DNA of 64,000 nucleotides from Schistocerca nitens (Eukaryota > Arthropoda > Insecta > Orthoptera > Acrididae), in the NCBI RefSeq assembly GCF_023898315.1, contig NC_064615.1:910258742-910322741 (forward strand). The letters are read 5' to 3'. Made by a program: the position numbers and the translations under genes. Positions 22,261 to 33,217 of this stretch are shown one piece after another. Under the pieces are notes generated by a model, which was not told the DNA's origin, ran no database searches, and saw only the letters and a list, made by a program, of their open reading frames with translations. The first letter of the stretch is position 1. The number at the start of each line of letters is the position of its first letter.

Positions 22261-22600
22261 ATGTAGCCATATATCACTGGATATAATGTAAACTTAGAAT
22301 TTGTTTGACTTGTGTATTTGGTTATCTGTATGATTTGTATGCAGAAACTATTATTTAAATTTTTTGTATCAACATTTGGCAAGCCCATATCACTGTATAT
22401 GATAAAATGGATGATCAATAAATATCAATTATCAAATATGAAAAGTGACTGTAATATGGTTACAATGATTGTCTGTTACCTGAAAAAAAATAGAATTAAA
22501 TTAAAATATAGGTTTACAGTGTGACTACAAAACATTATCCTGTCTGTGTGGTACATAATTGTTGTAATTAACAAGAATGATAATTATAATTTTATTACAG
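22261..22600. other. LINE 3' flank, unassigned
   Basis: AT-rich sequence after the RT relic; may be its 3' untranslated region. Nothing else is seen. Confidence 0.4.
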
Positions 22601-22624
22601 TCAAATAGGAAACTTACAAGAACA

Positions 22625-23693
22625 TCATTTTTTGACATAGTCTCCTTGCGTTTCAACACACTTGGTCCATCATTGTACAAGCTTCCTGATGACCTCATAA
22701 ATGAAGGTTCTCAGGTGAGCTTCGATCCAGGAATGCACCGCTTCTTCCACTGCTTCGTCTGAGGCAAATCGACGGCTCCGTAATGCCTGTTTCAGTGGAC
22801 CAAACAAATGATAGTTAGAAGGGGCAAAATTGGGACCATATGGAGGGTGATTCAGTACTTCAAATTTGAGTTTCTGGAGCGTTTCAGCAGTGTGGGCAGC
22901 AGTATGCAGATGGGCATTGTCGTGCAACAATGCAACACCTTTTTACAGCAATCCTCACCATTTGCTTCGAATTACAGGCTGTAGCTTGGCAGTAAGCATC
23001 TCACTGCAATGTAAACTGTGTATTGTTGTGCCCCTTCCCCCATAATGTTCCAGTATTGGACCTTGTGCATCCCAAAAAACCGTAAGCATCAGTTTTCCTG
23101 CAGACAGTTGGGTATTGAAATTTTTTCTTGCCCAGTGAATTTGGATGTTTCCATTCAATACTCTGCCGTTTACTCTCTGACTCATAACGATGGATCCATG
23201 TTTCATCACCAGTAATGATCCTGTCTAAGAAGTTATCCCCTTCATTGCCATAGCAATCCAAATGTTTTGTGCAGATGTCCAAGTGCATTTGTTTATGCAA
23301 CTGTGTGAGTTGTTTTGGGACCAATCTTGCACAAGATGAAATCCAAGACTGTTGTAGATGATTTCATAGGCAGAACCATGACTAAATTGCAGATGATGTG
23401 CCACTTTGTCAATAGTTAATCCTCTATCTAAGAGAATCATTCCATGTGAATGCTAAATGGTTTCTTCATTTGTGGTAGTAAATGGTTGTCTGACTCCTTC
23501 ATTGTGCGGAACACTTGTGCGACCATTTTGGAATTTTTCATCCATTCATAGACACTCCGTTGTGGAAAAACACTGTTGCCATACTGTACCAAAAGACTTT
23601 GATGAATTTGGCCCCTAATATGCCTTCTGACCACAAAAAATGGATCACTGAATGTTGGTTTTCTTTGGTGCAAATAGACAGTGGAGCAGCCAT
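22625..23693 (-). pseudogene. Mariner transposase, nearly full length
   Basis: The minus-strand gene runs from MAAPLSICTKENQHSV (ATG at 23693) to a stop at 22625-22627, about 1.07 kb, the usual mariner size. The first catalytic block is RIITGDETWIHRYE (about 23225), the second MLHDNAHLHTAAHT (about 22925) and the third PPYGPNFAPSNYHLF (about 22830). The family form of the last is YSPDLAPSDYHLF; here the catalytic Asp is Asn. The end reads RKLVQ, stop, WTKCVETQGDYVKK. Frameshifts near 23640, 23440 and 23225 confirm inactivity. Terminal repeats were not resolved. Confidence 0.9.
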
Positions 23694-23880
23694 GATTAAA
23701 AGCACAGCAGCGATAATGAAACTAACCTAGCAGCTTGAAAATTGCAAAGATATAACAACAAATAAACAAAGCATGTGTCATCAATGTAAAATGACATACT
23801 ACCAAAACAAAAAAAAATATAGCTAAATTGTGGATAATAATTGACTTAGCCTCATACTTACTGTAAAAAATACACACTTA
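23694..23880. other. Mariner 5' flank
   Basis: AT-rich, with no open frame. It should include the mariner end but the inverted match to the other side is not clear. Confidence 0.35.
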
Positions 23881-24075
23881 GCTGTTGGAGTTGGTGGTCA
23901 TGTGTGCTGAGGTGTGCTTGTGTGTGTGTCTGTGTATGAATGGTGTGTGTTTCTCTGTTTCCCTTTGCTGATGACAGCTGTGGCTGAAAATGTTACATAA
24001 CTGTCTTTAACTGTGTCTGTCTGTGACTTATTATGTCTACTTTATGGTAAGTAGCAATCTATCTTTTCCCATATT
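23881..24075 (+). mobile_element. Penelope-type terminal relic with hammerhead-like core
   Basis: A GT-rich run (23905-23955) is followed by CTGATGA, a CAGC/GCTG hairpin with TGTG loop and AAAA (23968-23990), then TTATGGTAAGTAGCAATCTATCTTTTCC. The same order of parts (GT-rich run, hammerhead-like core, GGTAAGT, AT-rich end) occurs in the palindrome at 18128-18791, and the GTAAGTAGCAA end resembles the outer ends of the Penelope-like element at 24530-28028. It is non-coding. Confidence 0.55.
23968..23990 (+). ncRNA. Hammerhead-like core, one base from canonical
   Basis: CTGATGA, then a perfect CAGC/GCTG stem II with a TGTG loop, then AAAA where GAAA is expected. The single departure in the invariant core is G to A at the G12 position, which should abolish cleavage. 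Stems I and III were not resolved. Confidence 0.45.
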
Positions 24076-24529
24076 GTTGTTATTTTCCATTCTACTATGT
24101 GTCAAAATTCATTGTATTTCACTAATTTTGTGTTCTAACAATAACTGACAGTGTAGCAAAATGTATATAAGGCCCACATGGGACTGCTGTTGCATGACAG
24201 TTTTGCTCAATCTTTTGAGGTGGCTTCCATGCCAGTCTGATTGGTAAATATATAATCAACTCTTAGAGGCATACACTGTGCCAATTTATTTCAGTTGTAT
24301 GATGGCCTGTTTCATTACCTGAATGACTTCAAGAGAGAAATAAATTACACTGTCACCCACAACAATATGTGGCAGGAATTAATATAAGCATTTTACCCAC
24401 TTAGGTTAGACATTTCTATACCAGGATCTGGATTTTTTTTTCTATGGAACAGCAACAGCAGAAAATCAGCTCTACAATGCAGATAACTGCAGATAACTCA
24501 TGTTAAGTATACCTTCAAACAATGTAATG
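24076..24529. other. Unassigned sequence
   Basis: No family is recognised. A poly-T run lies near 24431-24440. AGTATACCTTCA at about 24509-24520 resembles ACATACCTTCA at 28029 on the far side of the Penelope element and could be part of a target duplication. Confidence 0.35.
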
Positions 24530-24689
24530 AATATTATAATGAAAAGGATAGTTGCTGCTTACCACATAGCGGGGATACTGAGTCGCAGATGGGCACAACA
24601 TAACACTGTCACAAAATAAGGTTTCAGCAGCCAAAAGGCCTTTGTCAAAAATGACAGGCACTTGAACTGTCCCCCACCCTCCCACGTAA

Positions 24690-24695
24690 ACACAC

Positions 24696-24737
<42 letters not shown>
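24690..24737. repeat. (CA)n microsatellite
   Basis: About 23 CA units with one CG interruption, inside the left arm of the Penelope-like element. The counterpart in the right arm is a short GT-rich stretch at 27855-27890, so the run has expanded here. Confidence 0.95.
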
Positions 24738-24740
<3 letters not shown>

Positions 24741-24970
24741 ACCACAGTCTGGCAGCTGGAGCCAGACTACGAGCAGCAGGAGCAATAGTGCATGATGGGA
24801 GAGGCAACTGATTGGGGGTAAGGAGGAGGCTGGGGCAGGGAGGGTAAGGTATAGCAGGGTAGGGATGGGAGACAGTGAATTGCTGCTGGGGAGCATGCGG
24901 GGGTGGGATGGGGATAGGGTAAGACAGCTAGGTGCTGGAGGCGGACAGTGGGCAGGGGATAGAGGAGGGT

Positions 24971-24998
24971 GCGGGGGGGGGCGGGGGGGGGGGGGGGG
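24971..24998. repeat. Poly-G tract (left arm)
   Basis: Nearly pure G with two C interruptions; the inverted arm has a run of about 18 C at 27638-27655. Paired G/C homopolymers at matching places support the inverted-copy reading. The exact lengths are unreliable. Confidence 0.85.
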
Positions 24999-25179
24999 AG
25001 GGTAGCAAGAAAGGAGAAAGGAGAGAAGTAAAAAGACTGGATGCATTGGTAGAATAGATCACTGTGTAGTGCTGGAATGGGAACAGGGAAGAGGTTGGAT
25101 GGCTGAGGAAGATGAGGATTGAGGCCAAGATGGTTACAGGAACATAGGGTACACTGCAGGGAGAGTTCCCATCTGTGCA

Positions 25180-25420
25180 ATTAAGAAAAGATGGTGTTGG
25201 TATGAAGTAGCCATATGGCACAGGCCGTGAAGCAGTAATTGAAATGAAGAATGTCATGTTGCTCGGCATTCTCCGTGACAGGGTCGTCCAATTGTTTGTT
25301 AGCTACATTTTGTTGGTGGCCATTCATGTGGACAGGCAGCTTGTTGGTTGTCATGCCCACATAGAATGCGGCACAGTGCTTGCAGCTGAGCTTCTAGGTC
25401 ACATGACTGGTTTCACAGGT
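25180..25420 (-). pseudogene. GIY-YIG-like segment of the Penelope element (left copy)
   Basis: Minus-strand translation reads CKHCAAFYVGMTTNKLPVHM, then NGHQQNVANKQLDD. This matches the middle of the GIY-YIG endonuclease of Penelope-like elements (C..C, then YVG.T...L..R...H). His replaces the usual Arg (LPVHMNGH), and the GIY half is not readable. The same block lies on the plus strand of the right arm near 27260-27330. Confidence 0.55.
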
Positions 25421-25739
25421 AGGCCTGCCTTTGATGGGATAGGTGATGTTTGTGACAGGACTGGAATAAGTGGTGTTGGGAGGATGTATGGGACAGGTCT
25501 TGCATCTGGGTCTATTAGAGGTATATGAGCCATGAGGTATAGGATTGGGAGCTGGTGTTGTTTAGGGACGGACGAGTATATTGTGTAGGTTCTGTGGATG
25601 GCAGAATTCCACTGTGGGAGGGGTAGGAAGGATAGTGGGCAGGACATTTCACATTTCAGGGCATGATGAGAGGCTATAGGCATCCACATGGCACCATCCT
25701 ATGACAACCTATTCAAGGGACATCTAAAGGAATCCTTCC

Positions 25740-27230
25740 TAAATACCTGGAATGTAATTCGGTTGCTCCAGTCCTGAATGGTACTGAGTTAGGAGGAGAA
25801 TGCTCCTCTGTGGCCAGACGGTGAGACTTTTTGAGGTGGTGGGTGACTGGAAAGATAAGGTACACGAGATTTGTTTTTGTACAAGGTTGGGAGGATAATT
25901 ACAGTCTGTAAAGGCCTCAGTGAGAGGGACTTCTTGTCGCTGCAGATACAACAGCCATGGTTGGCTAGGCCTTATAGAAGGAACTTCCTGAAACACATGG
26001 CAGCCATCACAATGGAGATATTGGTGGTAGTTAGTAGGTTTGATATGGGCAGATGTACTGATGAAGCCATCTCTGAGGTGGAAGTCAACATGTAGGAAGG
26101 TGGTTTGTTGGGATGAGTAGAACCAGGTGAAGAGAATGGGGGAGAAGCTGAGGATGTTCTAGGCGAATGTGGATAGGGTGTCCCTCACCCTCGATCTAGA
26201 TTGCAAAGATGTCATCAGTGAAACTGAACTATTTGAGGGTTTTAGGATTCTGGGTGTTTAGGAAGGATTATTCCAGCTCCCCCATGAATAGGATGGCATA
26301 GGATGGCGCCATGTAGGTTCCCATAGTCATAGCCTGGATTTGTTTGAAGATAATGCCTTCAAAGGAGACGTAATTGTGGGTGAGAATATATATGGTCATG
26401 GTGACTAGGAGGGAGGTTGTTGGATTTGCATCCATTGGGGCAGTGGGAAAGATAATGTTCAATAGCAGTAAGGCCTTGGGTATTCAGGATGTTAGTCTAA
26501 AGGGAGGTGGCATCAATAGTGATGATAAGGACACCATGTGGTAAAGGAACAGAAACTGTGGAGAGTCAGTGCAGAAAATGGTTGGTATCTTTTATGGAGG
26601 AGAGTAGGTTCTGGGTAATATGCTGAAAGTGTTGGTGAATGACAGCAGAGATTCTCTCAGTGGGGCCACAGTAACTGGCCACAAGGGGGTGTCTTGGGTG
26701 ATTGAGTGTATGGACTTTAGAAAGCAGGTGGAAGTTAGGAGTGGGGTGAATGGTAGGGGTGAGGAGACAGATGGACTCTGTGGAGAGGTTCTGATATGGG
26801 CCTAAGGGACTGAGATAAGACTGGGGAGCCTGCTGGATTTCTGGAATGGGGTCACTTTGGCAAGGTCTGTAGGTGGATGTATCTGACAGCTGGTGGAGTC
26901 CTTCTGCTAGATAACCCTTGTGGTTCAAAACAACAGTGGTGGAGCCTTTATCAGCAGGTAGAACTGTAAGATCAGGATCAGTTTTTAGCTGGTGGACTGC
27001 TGCTCTTTCTGCAGATATAAGATTAGTTTGCGTGTTAAGGGATTTGGGGAATAATGATGAAGCCAGTTTTTAGGTTAAAAAGTTCTGAGAAGTTAACAGG
27101 ACTTGATGTGAGGGCAATGGGTATGGAATATGGACGGATGGATGGAGGAGTGAACTGAGTCAGGTAGGGTTCAATATTGATCTTTAGTTGAGTCTGATTG
27201 GTGGGGTTGGTGAAACCTGTGAAACCTGTC
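25740..27230 (-). pseudogene. Penelope-like reverse transcriptase
   Basis: From about 27000 downward the translation has DPDLTVLPADKGSTTVVLNH (27000-26930), the ILPADKGNATVV signature of Penelope-like RTs. Next come TYRPCQSDPIPEIQ, HPRHPLVASYCGPTERISAV, and HNYVSFEGIIFKQIQAMTMG followed by TYMAPSYAILFMGELE at 26380-26270. The last is the GTxMAPxYA(N)L(F)M block of this group, with the usual G-T-A-M-G-T reading A-M-T-M-G-T. The region that should hold the YRYIDD-type catalytic box (near 26200) is out of frame. The enzyme would copy RNA at the insertion site, with the GIY-YIG domain making the nick. Stops and frameshifts are frequent. Confidence 0.85.
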
Positions 27231-28028
27231 ATGTGACCTACAAGCTAAGCTGCATGCACCGTGCTGCATTCCATGTGGGCTTGACAACCAATAAGCTGCC
27301 TGTCAGCATGGATGGCCACTGACAAACTGTAGCCAAGAAACAACTGGACCACCCTGTTGCTGAGTATGCCGCCCAACATGACATTCTTCATTTCAGTGAC
27401 TGCTTCACAGCCTGTGCCATATGGCTCCTTCCTACCAGCACCAGCTTTTCTGAACTGCACAGGTGGGAACTCTCCCTTCAATAAACGCTATGTTCCCATA
27501 ACCCTTCTGGCCTCAATCTTTGTTAGTTATTGTCCTCACCCATCTAGCCCCTTACCTGTTCCCATTCCAGCACTACACAGCCCTCTATTCGACCAATGCA
27601 CCCAGTCTTTTCACTTCTCTTCTTTTAAACTACTCTTCCCCCCCCCCCCCCCCCCTTTCCTGCCCTCTGACTAACCTCTTGACTGCACCTAGCTGTCCTA
27701 CGTTCTCTACAACTCATTGCAGCATGCTCCCCAGCAGCACTTCACTATCTTCCATCCCTACCCTGCATCCTCGTTCCCCACACCCAGTTGTTTCCGCTTT
27801 CATTCACTGCTGCTGGTGCTTGTAGTCTGGCGGCAGCTGCCAAATACTGTGGTCATGTGTGTGCGAGTTTCGTTTGCCTGTGTGTGTGTGTTTTGTCCAT
27901 TTTTGACAAAGGCCTTGTTGACCAAAAGCTTATTTTGTTACGGTTTTTTTGTTTTGTTGTGCCCATCTGCGACTCAGCATCTCCGCTATATGGTGATTAG
28001 CAACTATCCTTTCTGTAATAATGGGAAA
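27200..28028 (+). mobile_element. 5'-truncated inverted Penelope copy (right arm)
   Basis: The plus strand carries the GIY-YIG-like remnant (CATTCCATGTGGGCTTGACA near 27268), then the same 3' sequence as the left arm in inverted order. It ends at GACTCAGCATCTCCGCTATA and CAACTATCCTTTCTG (27971-28017). It contains TTGACAA, an AGGCC-type stem and CCAAAAGC at 27903-27930, a degraded hammerhead-like core. No RT is present in this copy. Confidence 0.75.
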
Positions 28029-28549
28029 CATACCTTCAGTGAGTTCTCCCATTGATTCATTTTCTGCAGATACTGCTAATCAACTGATAACTTCAAGAAT
28101 CTTTATTGCAGCATTATTAAATTCAGTAACTTTAACAAGTACAGTGTATTAAATGACTTTCAGGCACTTGATCCTAGTCAAGGGAAACTTTTATTTGGTG
28201 AAGGAGCTGGAATAAACATAAATTTCTGACTGAAGTGCCCACACAGTTTTGACATTCTGTTATATTTTGATGACATATTGTCAGTCGTCAAAATTTGCAA
28301 GAAAATTTCGACCAAGCAAACAATAAACAAGGATGAAGAACTGTTTGGACAAAATACAATGCAAAATATTCAAGAATGGAACATAAACCCTAAATAAGAT
28401 GGTAGAAGAAAGAACTAAAGAACTAAAAGTTTTAACGACAGTCTTCCAGAAATTAAATGTGATATTGATGCATGTGTTAACAGTATTTCAAATTCAAAGT
28501 AAAACGTAGGTGACATTAAAGAAAATATTGTAACTAGAAATTTTTACAG

Positions 28550-29280
28550 CAATATCAATAATATTTGGAGTAATATTAATACCAAAAATTTTTGAGGTGC
28601 TAATAAAATACACCCTGTCAATTTCATTTGTCAATACATAGATAATTTTTTCGCTGGCATTTCAGTTAACTTGAAAATCCAATTTGTACAATAATTTTTA
28701 GATGGTGAGGCCCTATAATGGGAATATTAGATTATTAATCCAGATATGGTCTTTGTAGAATCTGAAAAGTGTTTCATGAGCAAATTTTTGTCAAAAGCTA
28801 AACAATCAAGAATAAAGTCAGAGTTTTTAATTGGACTTCACTTCATGGTAGTAGTGGCAGAATGAAAACCTTGTGCAAAGAACAGATTAAAACATTAGTA
28901 TGCTTGAAAAATCTTTAGATGGAATGGTTCAAATTGATACTCTTAAAAGGTAATTACCACACAAGGTTCAATGGGAACTGGTCTATGGACCAGGTGATTC
29001 AGTAGAAGAATTTGTAAGATATGTAGATAAATTGGATATGGCTTGGGAGAAAATGACAGACACATGGAGAGACAGAGGGGAAAATGTCTTTTATAGGAAC
29101 TGTGGTTTTTCCAATGCTCATCATGGAGATGGAGATAAGAGAGGGATAACAAAACCAATTATTAGGATAATTATAATAGTAACAGGAGGGATAATCACTG
29201 GAATGACAGGCATAGGTATGAAGAGAGAGGTCATGAGCAAAGTATACACAATGGGGAAATAGTAATGACAGGAACAGTGG
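28550..29280 (+). pseudogene. Gypsy A gag relic
   Basis: Broken frames read NIWSNINTKNF (stop) GANKIHPVNFICQYIDNF near 28560-28640, KCFMSKFLSKAKQSRIKSEF near 28765-28820, and CGFSNAHHG near 29100 in an R/D-rich tail. Element B has the same order (LWNNVNVKTFYGEGNIHPVD at about 37000, CAFMNKFWSEIRQA at about 37210), so this is a retrotransposon capsid-type protein of one family. No clear CCHC knuckle is found. Confidence 0.7.
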
Positions 29281-29759
29281 TAATAGGAACTTCGGAAATG
29301 GAAGGAGAAATCAGAAAAACCAAGTCATGCCTCATGGGTGACCTATTGGTTTGAGGCAGGCAATGATATGGACCAAGATCAGGACAACAGTAATTTCAGA
29401 AGAGGGAGAGATAACTGTAATAGGACAAACCAGAGTGGAGACACCAGTAGGGCAATGAATAAAATTGAATTTAGCATGTAATTTTGAGAAGATACTCTAG
29501 GAAAGATGAAAGAAGAAGCATATAGCAAGAAAAAATCTGAAGTAGATATTAGTAGTCATATTTTGACAAATTTTTTTGGTGAATCAAGTAACAGTAAGTA
29601 CTGCTTAATGTTGAAAACAATGTGAATTATGACTAATATGGTATTGTGTATCAAAATTATTCATTAACCTTTTAAGTGTTTAATGAACCCATTGGTACTG
29701 AGGTTGAATGTGCAGAGGATAAGAGTCATGTACTTGAGGGGAGAGGAGGATATGTAGGG

Positions 29760-30390
29760 GGATGCTTAAATGATGGATGCTATGAATAATGATTCGAGTA
29801 CTGATGATGATGATGTTATTAATGATGATTCTGTTAGGATTACTAAAATAGTTGATGATGATTTGGATGCTATTGATGATGTTTATATAGAAGATAATGA
29901 TATCTTTGTTGATGACTTTTGTGATGAAGTTGATTGAGTTTTTACTGATGATAACGGTGATGCTGGTGACAACACTTTGCCATGTGATGAGTTAGGTGGA
30001 AAAGTTTATGTGGAGATTAAAATTGATTCTTCAATGGAGAATGGAGTTAGTAGTATTATTGTAGGTTTAGATTATGATTCTATGTTAGGTAGGGAAGCAC
30101 ACAAAAATTTGTTCTTGCCAATTGATATCGATGAGATTGTGTCAACTTGTTCTGATCGTAGAAAGAGAAATGATTTAATTAGTAATGAACTACTGAAAGT
30201 AGCTTGTGATTATTATGATAATGTTGACAATGGCAAAAAAATGCATGAAAATTTAATGCAAATTTATCAAAATGTGCACTCAGATAACGAAATAAAATTT
30301 GGTTGTAATGAGAAGCCATACAGTCATAAGGTAGTTTTGGAAAGTTTGCAGCCTGTAGAAAGAAGTAAGAGAAAGGAATGAGTTTTAGAG
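29760..30390 (+). pseudogene. Acidic linker between gag and protease (gypsy A)
   Basis: An Asp-rich stretch with many GAT codons (about 29760-29960), then an open frame 29977-30381 (MPCDELGGKVYVEIKIDSSM... MHENLMQIYQNVHSDNEIKF). A similar Asp/Glu-rich frame with FEIINEICQNVHLG is in element B at 37730-38332, so it is a conserved part of this family. I do not know its function. The frame here is short and starts after an in-frame stop. Confidence 0.6.
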
Positions 30391-30469
30391 AAACTGAGGA
30401 AGATATAATATATGGAAATGTTGAAACATATGATGAACTCTGAAACCTTTATACTTCTGATCAGATTGA

Positions 30470-32270
30470 TAATTGGAGAGGTTACTGTCTTTTGAACAGT
30501 GGTAGTCCCTTTACTGGAATGTTGAAAAAGTTAAGAGGTAGAATGAAGAACAGTTTTTACGAATTTCTGGTAACATGTTAGAATCAAAGGAGCTGCTGGA
30601 AACAGTAGCAAGTTAAATACTAGACCACTAGAATTCAAGATCAATGATGTTAGCTTTACTCAAGGATGCTTGGTAATTAAGGAAATAAATGAATGCCTAA
30701 TACTTGGTACGGATTGGATGGTTAAAGTAAACATAAATTTTAATTGGATGTAAATAAGAATAACTTTTACTGAACCAAAAGTGGAATTATGGAGAAACAA
30801 GTATTGTGATGTTCAACAATAGCCACGGTAATCAGATCAGGGAGATAGAAGCATTTAGAGATAGAGGTTATTATGATGAGGGCGATGAATTTTGTGATGA
30901 TGAAATCAAAAGTAATTCCTATAGTGAATTAATAGCTAAATAAACTATCTGAAGATGAATCTTTAAGGACAGAAAACAGAGAGGAGCTAGTAAATTTTCT
31001 GTGGGAACACAATGATATTTTTGATGTTAAGCCAGGAAGAGTAAAAGGTTATCAGCATGATCCATTTTTTGTTAATCCCTATACCATACCAATATTTATA
31101 AGAAAGAAAGTAGAAAGAGTGTTGCAAATACTGCAGAAGTGGAGAGTAGTATAGAGAAGGTCAGTACCAAACTATTCAGTAGTGGTATCTAAACGTGGTG
31201 GAGGAATAAGACTTGTATTGGACCCTAGACATTTAAATAAGTACTGTGAAAGAGAAACAGACCATTCAGAGAATGCTGATGAAGTGCTAAATAGGTTTGA
31301 AAATGTAAAGTTTATGATTAGTCTTGGTCTGACATCCAGTTTCCAACAAATTGAACTAGAAAATGATTCCAGAACAAATACAGCATTTTTATATAACGGA
31401 GAAAGCTTTCAGTGTCATATTGTACCATCTGGTTTAAATGTTCCAGTAGCAGAGTTTATCAGGGGATTAGTTTGTGTGTTGGGAATAGAACTTTTGGAAA
31501 ATTTGACTATACATGTAGATGATATTTTGTTACTGAGTAGAACTTGGAAAGAACATCATAGGTTCCTTGAGAAAAATTTGGAAAATCTGAAACTAGAGGG
31601 AATGACATTAAAACATGGAAACTGTAGATTTGCTGTGATATAAGTAAAGTTCCTTGGACAGGGAATTATGCCTGATCAAGAGAGAAAATTGAAACCATTG
31701 CAAAATTTTCAAAACAGAAATAAGAAGGAATTAAGGTTATTTTATGGATTAGTATGATTCAATGGGAAGTACTTAAGAACCTAAACATGTAATGCACCCT
31801 GTTTGAATAGTTTTTCAAAGAAAAATACTATGTGGTAATGGAGTGAAAAATGTTAACTAGCTTCTGTTGAAATTAAGAAATAGTTGTGTGACAGGAAGAT
31901 TCTATACAAAAGAGATTTACCTTTCTGCTTAATGACAGACAGCAGTGAAACAGGATTAAATGTGTATCTATTTGAAGAAAAAGAGGTTAATGGACTAATT
32001 GAACATCATTCTACTGCAATTCACCAGTAGAAATTTACAAAAACATGAAACAGATTACATGATCGCAGAAAAAGAAGTTTTAGCAATGGTTTGGAGCTTC
32101 AACAAATATATAAATTATTTTCTTGGTCACAAAATTATAGTTTTCTCAGATGACAAAGCACTATTATGTATTCAAAAGTGTAAGCTGTACTGTCAAAGAA
32201 ACACCATGTGTACAGTTTATTTACAAAAATCTGACTGTAAATTTCAGAAGAAAGAAGGGACATTATAAAG
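30470..32270 (+). pseudogene. Gypsy A protease, reverse transcriptase and RNase H
   Basis: Protease: CLLNSGSPFTGM near 30490, where D-S-G is expected, so the catalytic Asp is Asn; LVIKEINECLILGTDWM follows near 30670-30720. RT: DPRHLNKYC, then SLGLTSSFQQIELENDS (the motif A Asp, as in LDLTSGF, is Gly), TAFLYNGESFQCHIVPSGL and TIHVDDILLLS (catalytic VDD intact) at 31182-31643. RNase H: CLMTDSSETGLNVYLFEE near 31930, then ETDYMIAEKEVLAMVWSFNK at 31999-32268. The RT frame 31182-31643 is open; the rest is broken. Two different catalytic Asp residues are lost. Confidence 0.85.
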
Positions 32271-32355
32271 TATAGCTTTACTGTCAAATTTACAGCTATT
32301 TTATTTTTTAGACAGAGCTCTGACAGTGACAGATGGAAAGTTTGTTGGAAAGACA

Positions 32356-33217
32356 TATGACGTGGAATCCAAAATTTTTGGGACTGGTGGTGCCATCTGG
32401 AAAGTAGGAGTAGTAGATCTTCGCACTGCTAGGTGGGGAGAGCTGCATATCTGATGAGTCAATGTGTGGAGTGGCATGCAAGTGGGAGGACGTGTTGCAG
32501 GTCCACAGTGATTTCCATAATACTCTGTGTTTGGTGTGTGGAAATTTTACGATGGATCTGCGAACAGAACAGTGCATGTATCAGATTCTGTGAATTTCTG
32601 AAAAAGTGCTACAGAGACCCTTGCAATGATTCAACAACTGTTTGGGGGACAGAGCATGAGCCATACACATGTGTCCCAGTGGAAGAGCCCGGGCTCTCCA
32701 AGACCCAAAAATGCAAGACAGGTGCAGAGCAAAGTGAAGAGCATGATCATCATTTTCTTTGATACCAAGGGCATTGTGCACAAAGAATTCATCCCACCCA
32801 AACAAACAATGAATTCCATATACTACTGTGATGTTTTGCAATGGCTCTGTGAAAATGTGCGGTGATGACGGCTCGAACTTTGGCATCAAGGGAACTGGCT
32901 GTTGCATCATGACAACGTGTCCTGTCATACATCCTTGCTCACCAGGACCTTTTTGGCAAAAAACTTCACACTATTCCCAAAAGTGAAACTCAAGTTGAAA
33001 GGCCATCAGTTTGACACTCTAGAGAGGATTCAAGAAGCATCACTGGCAGTGATAAACACCATCAAAGAACAGGCCTTCCAGAAAATGTTTGACCAGTGGC
33101 AGAAGCACTGGGTTTGGTGTGTATGTGTGTATGGGAACTACTTCGAGACCATTAGTCCAAAGGTAAGGTTTTCAACAGATGGCAGCACCACTCAAAAATT
33201 TTGGATAACACCTTGTA
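32356..33217 (+). mobile_element. Mariner, internally deleted, in gypsy A
   Basis: Ends are inverted: ATCCAAAATTTTTGGGACTG and GGTGCCATCTG near 32367-32399 against CAGATGGCAGCACC, CTCAAAAATTTTGGATAACA and CCTTG at 33176-33215. TA lies at both edges. The transposase (from about 32552) reads RTEQCMYQ, then FWGTEH..., then KTGAEQSEEHDHHF. It resumes at SKVKSMIIIFFDTKGIVHKE (32728-32785), HHDNVSCHTSLLTRTFLAKN (32902-32960) and FPKVKLKLKGHQFDTLE (32970-33020). About 400 bases with the first catalytic Asp are missing, and the SPDLAP block with the third is deleted between FLAKN and FPKVK. It separates RNase H from integrase. Confidence 0.88.

Larger units (their letters stand above)
24530..28028 (-). 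mobile_element. Penelope-like element with head-to-head inverted copy
   Basis: Both outer ends read inward as AGGATAGTTGCT(G/A)...CATAGCGG(G/A)GAT(A/G)CTGAGTCGCAGATGGG. The homologous arms run from 24540 to about 25420 (left) and from 28018 back to about 27200 (right, inverted). Between them the minus strand carries an RT, and the arms carry the GIY-YIG-like region and 3' sequence. I read it as one longer copy on the minus strand (27190 to 24530) joined at its 5' side to a shorter 5'-truncated copy on the plus strand (27200-28028). Such inverted 5'-truncated partners are known for Penelope-like elements. A CA microsatellite and a G-run lie in the left arm and a C-run in the right arm. Confidence 0.8.

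Noticed and set aside
24645-25269. Proline- and Val/Cys-rich open frames (113-137 codons) on the minus strand
   Set aside because: They read through the CA microsatellite and the G-run of the Penelope arm; no domain and homopolymer lengths would set the frame.
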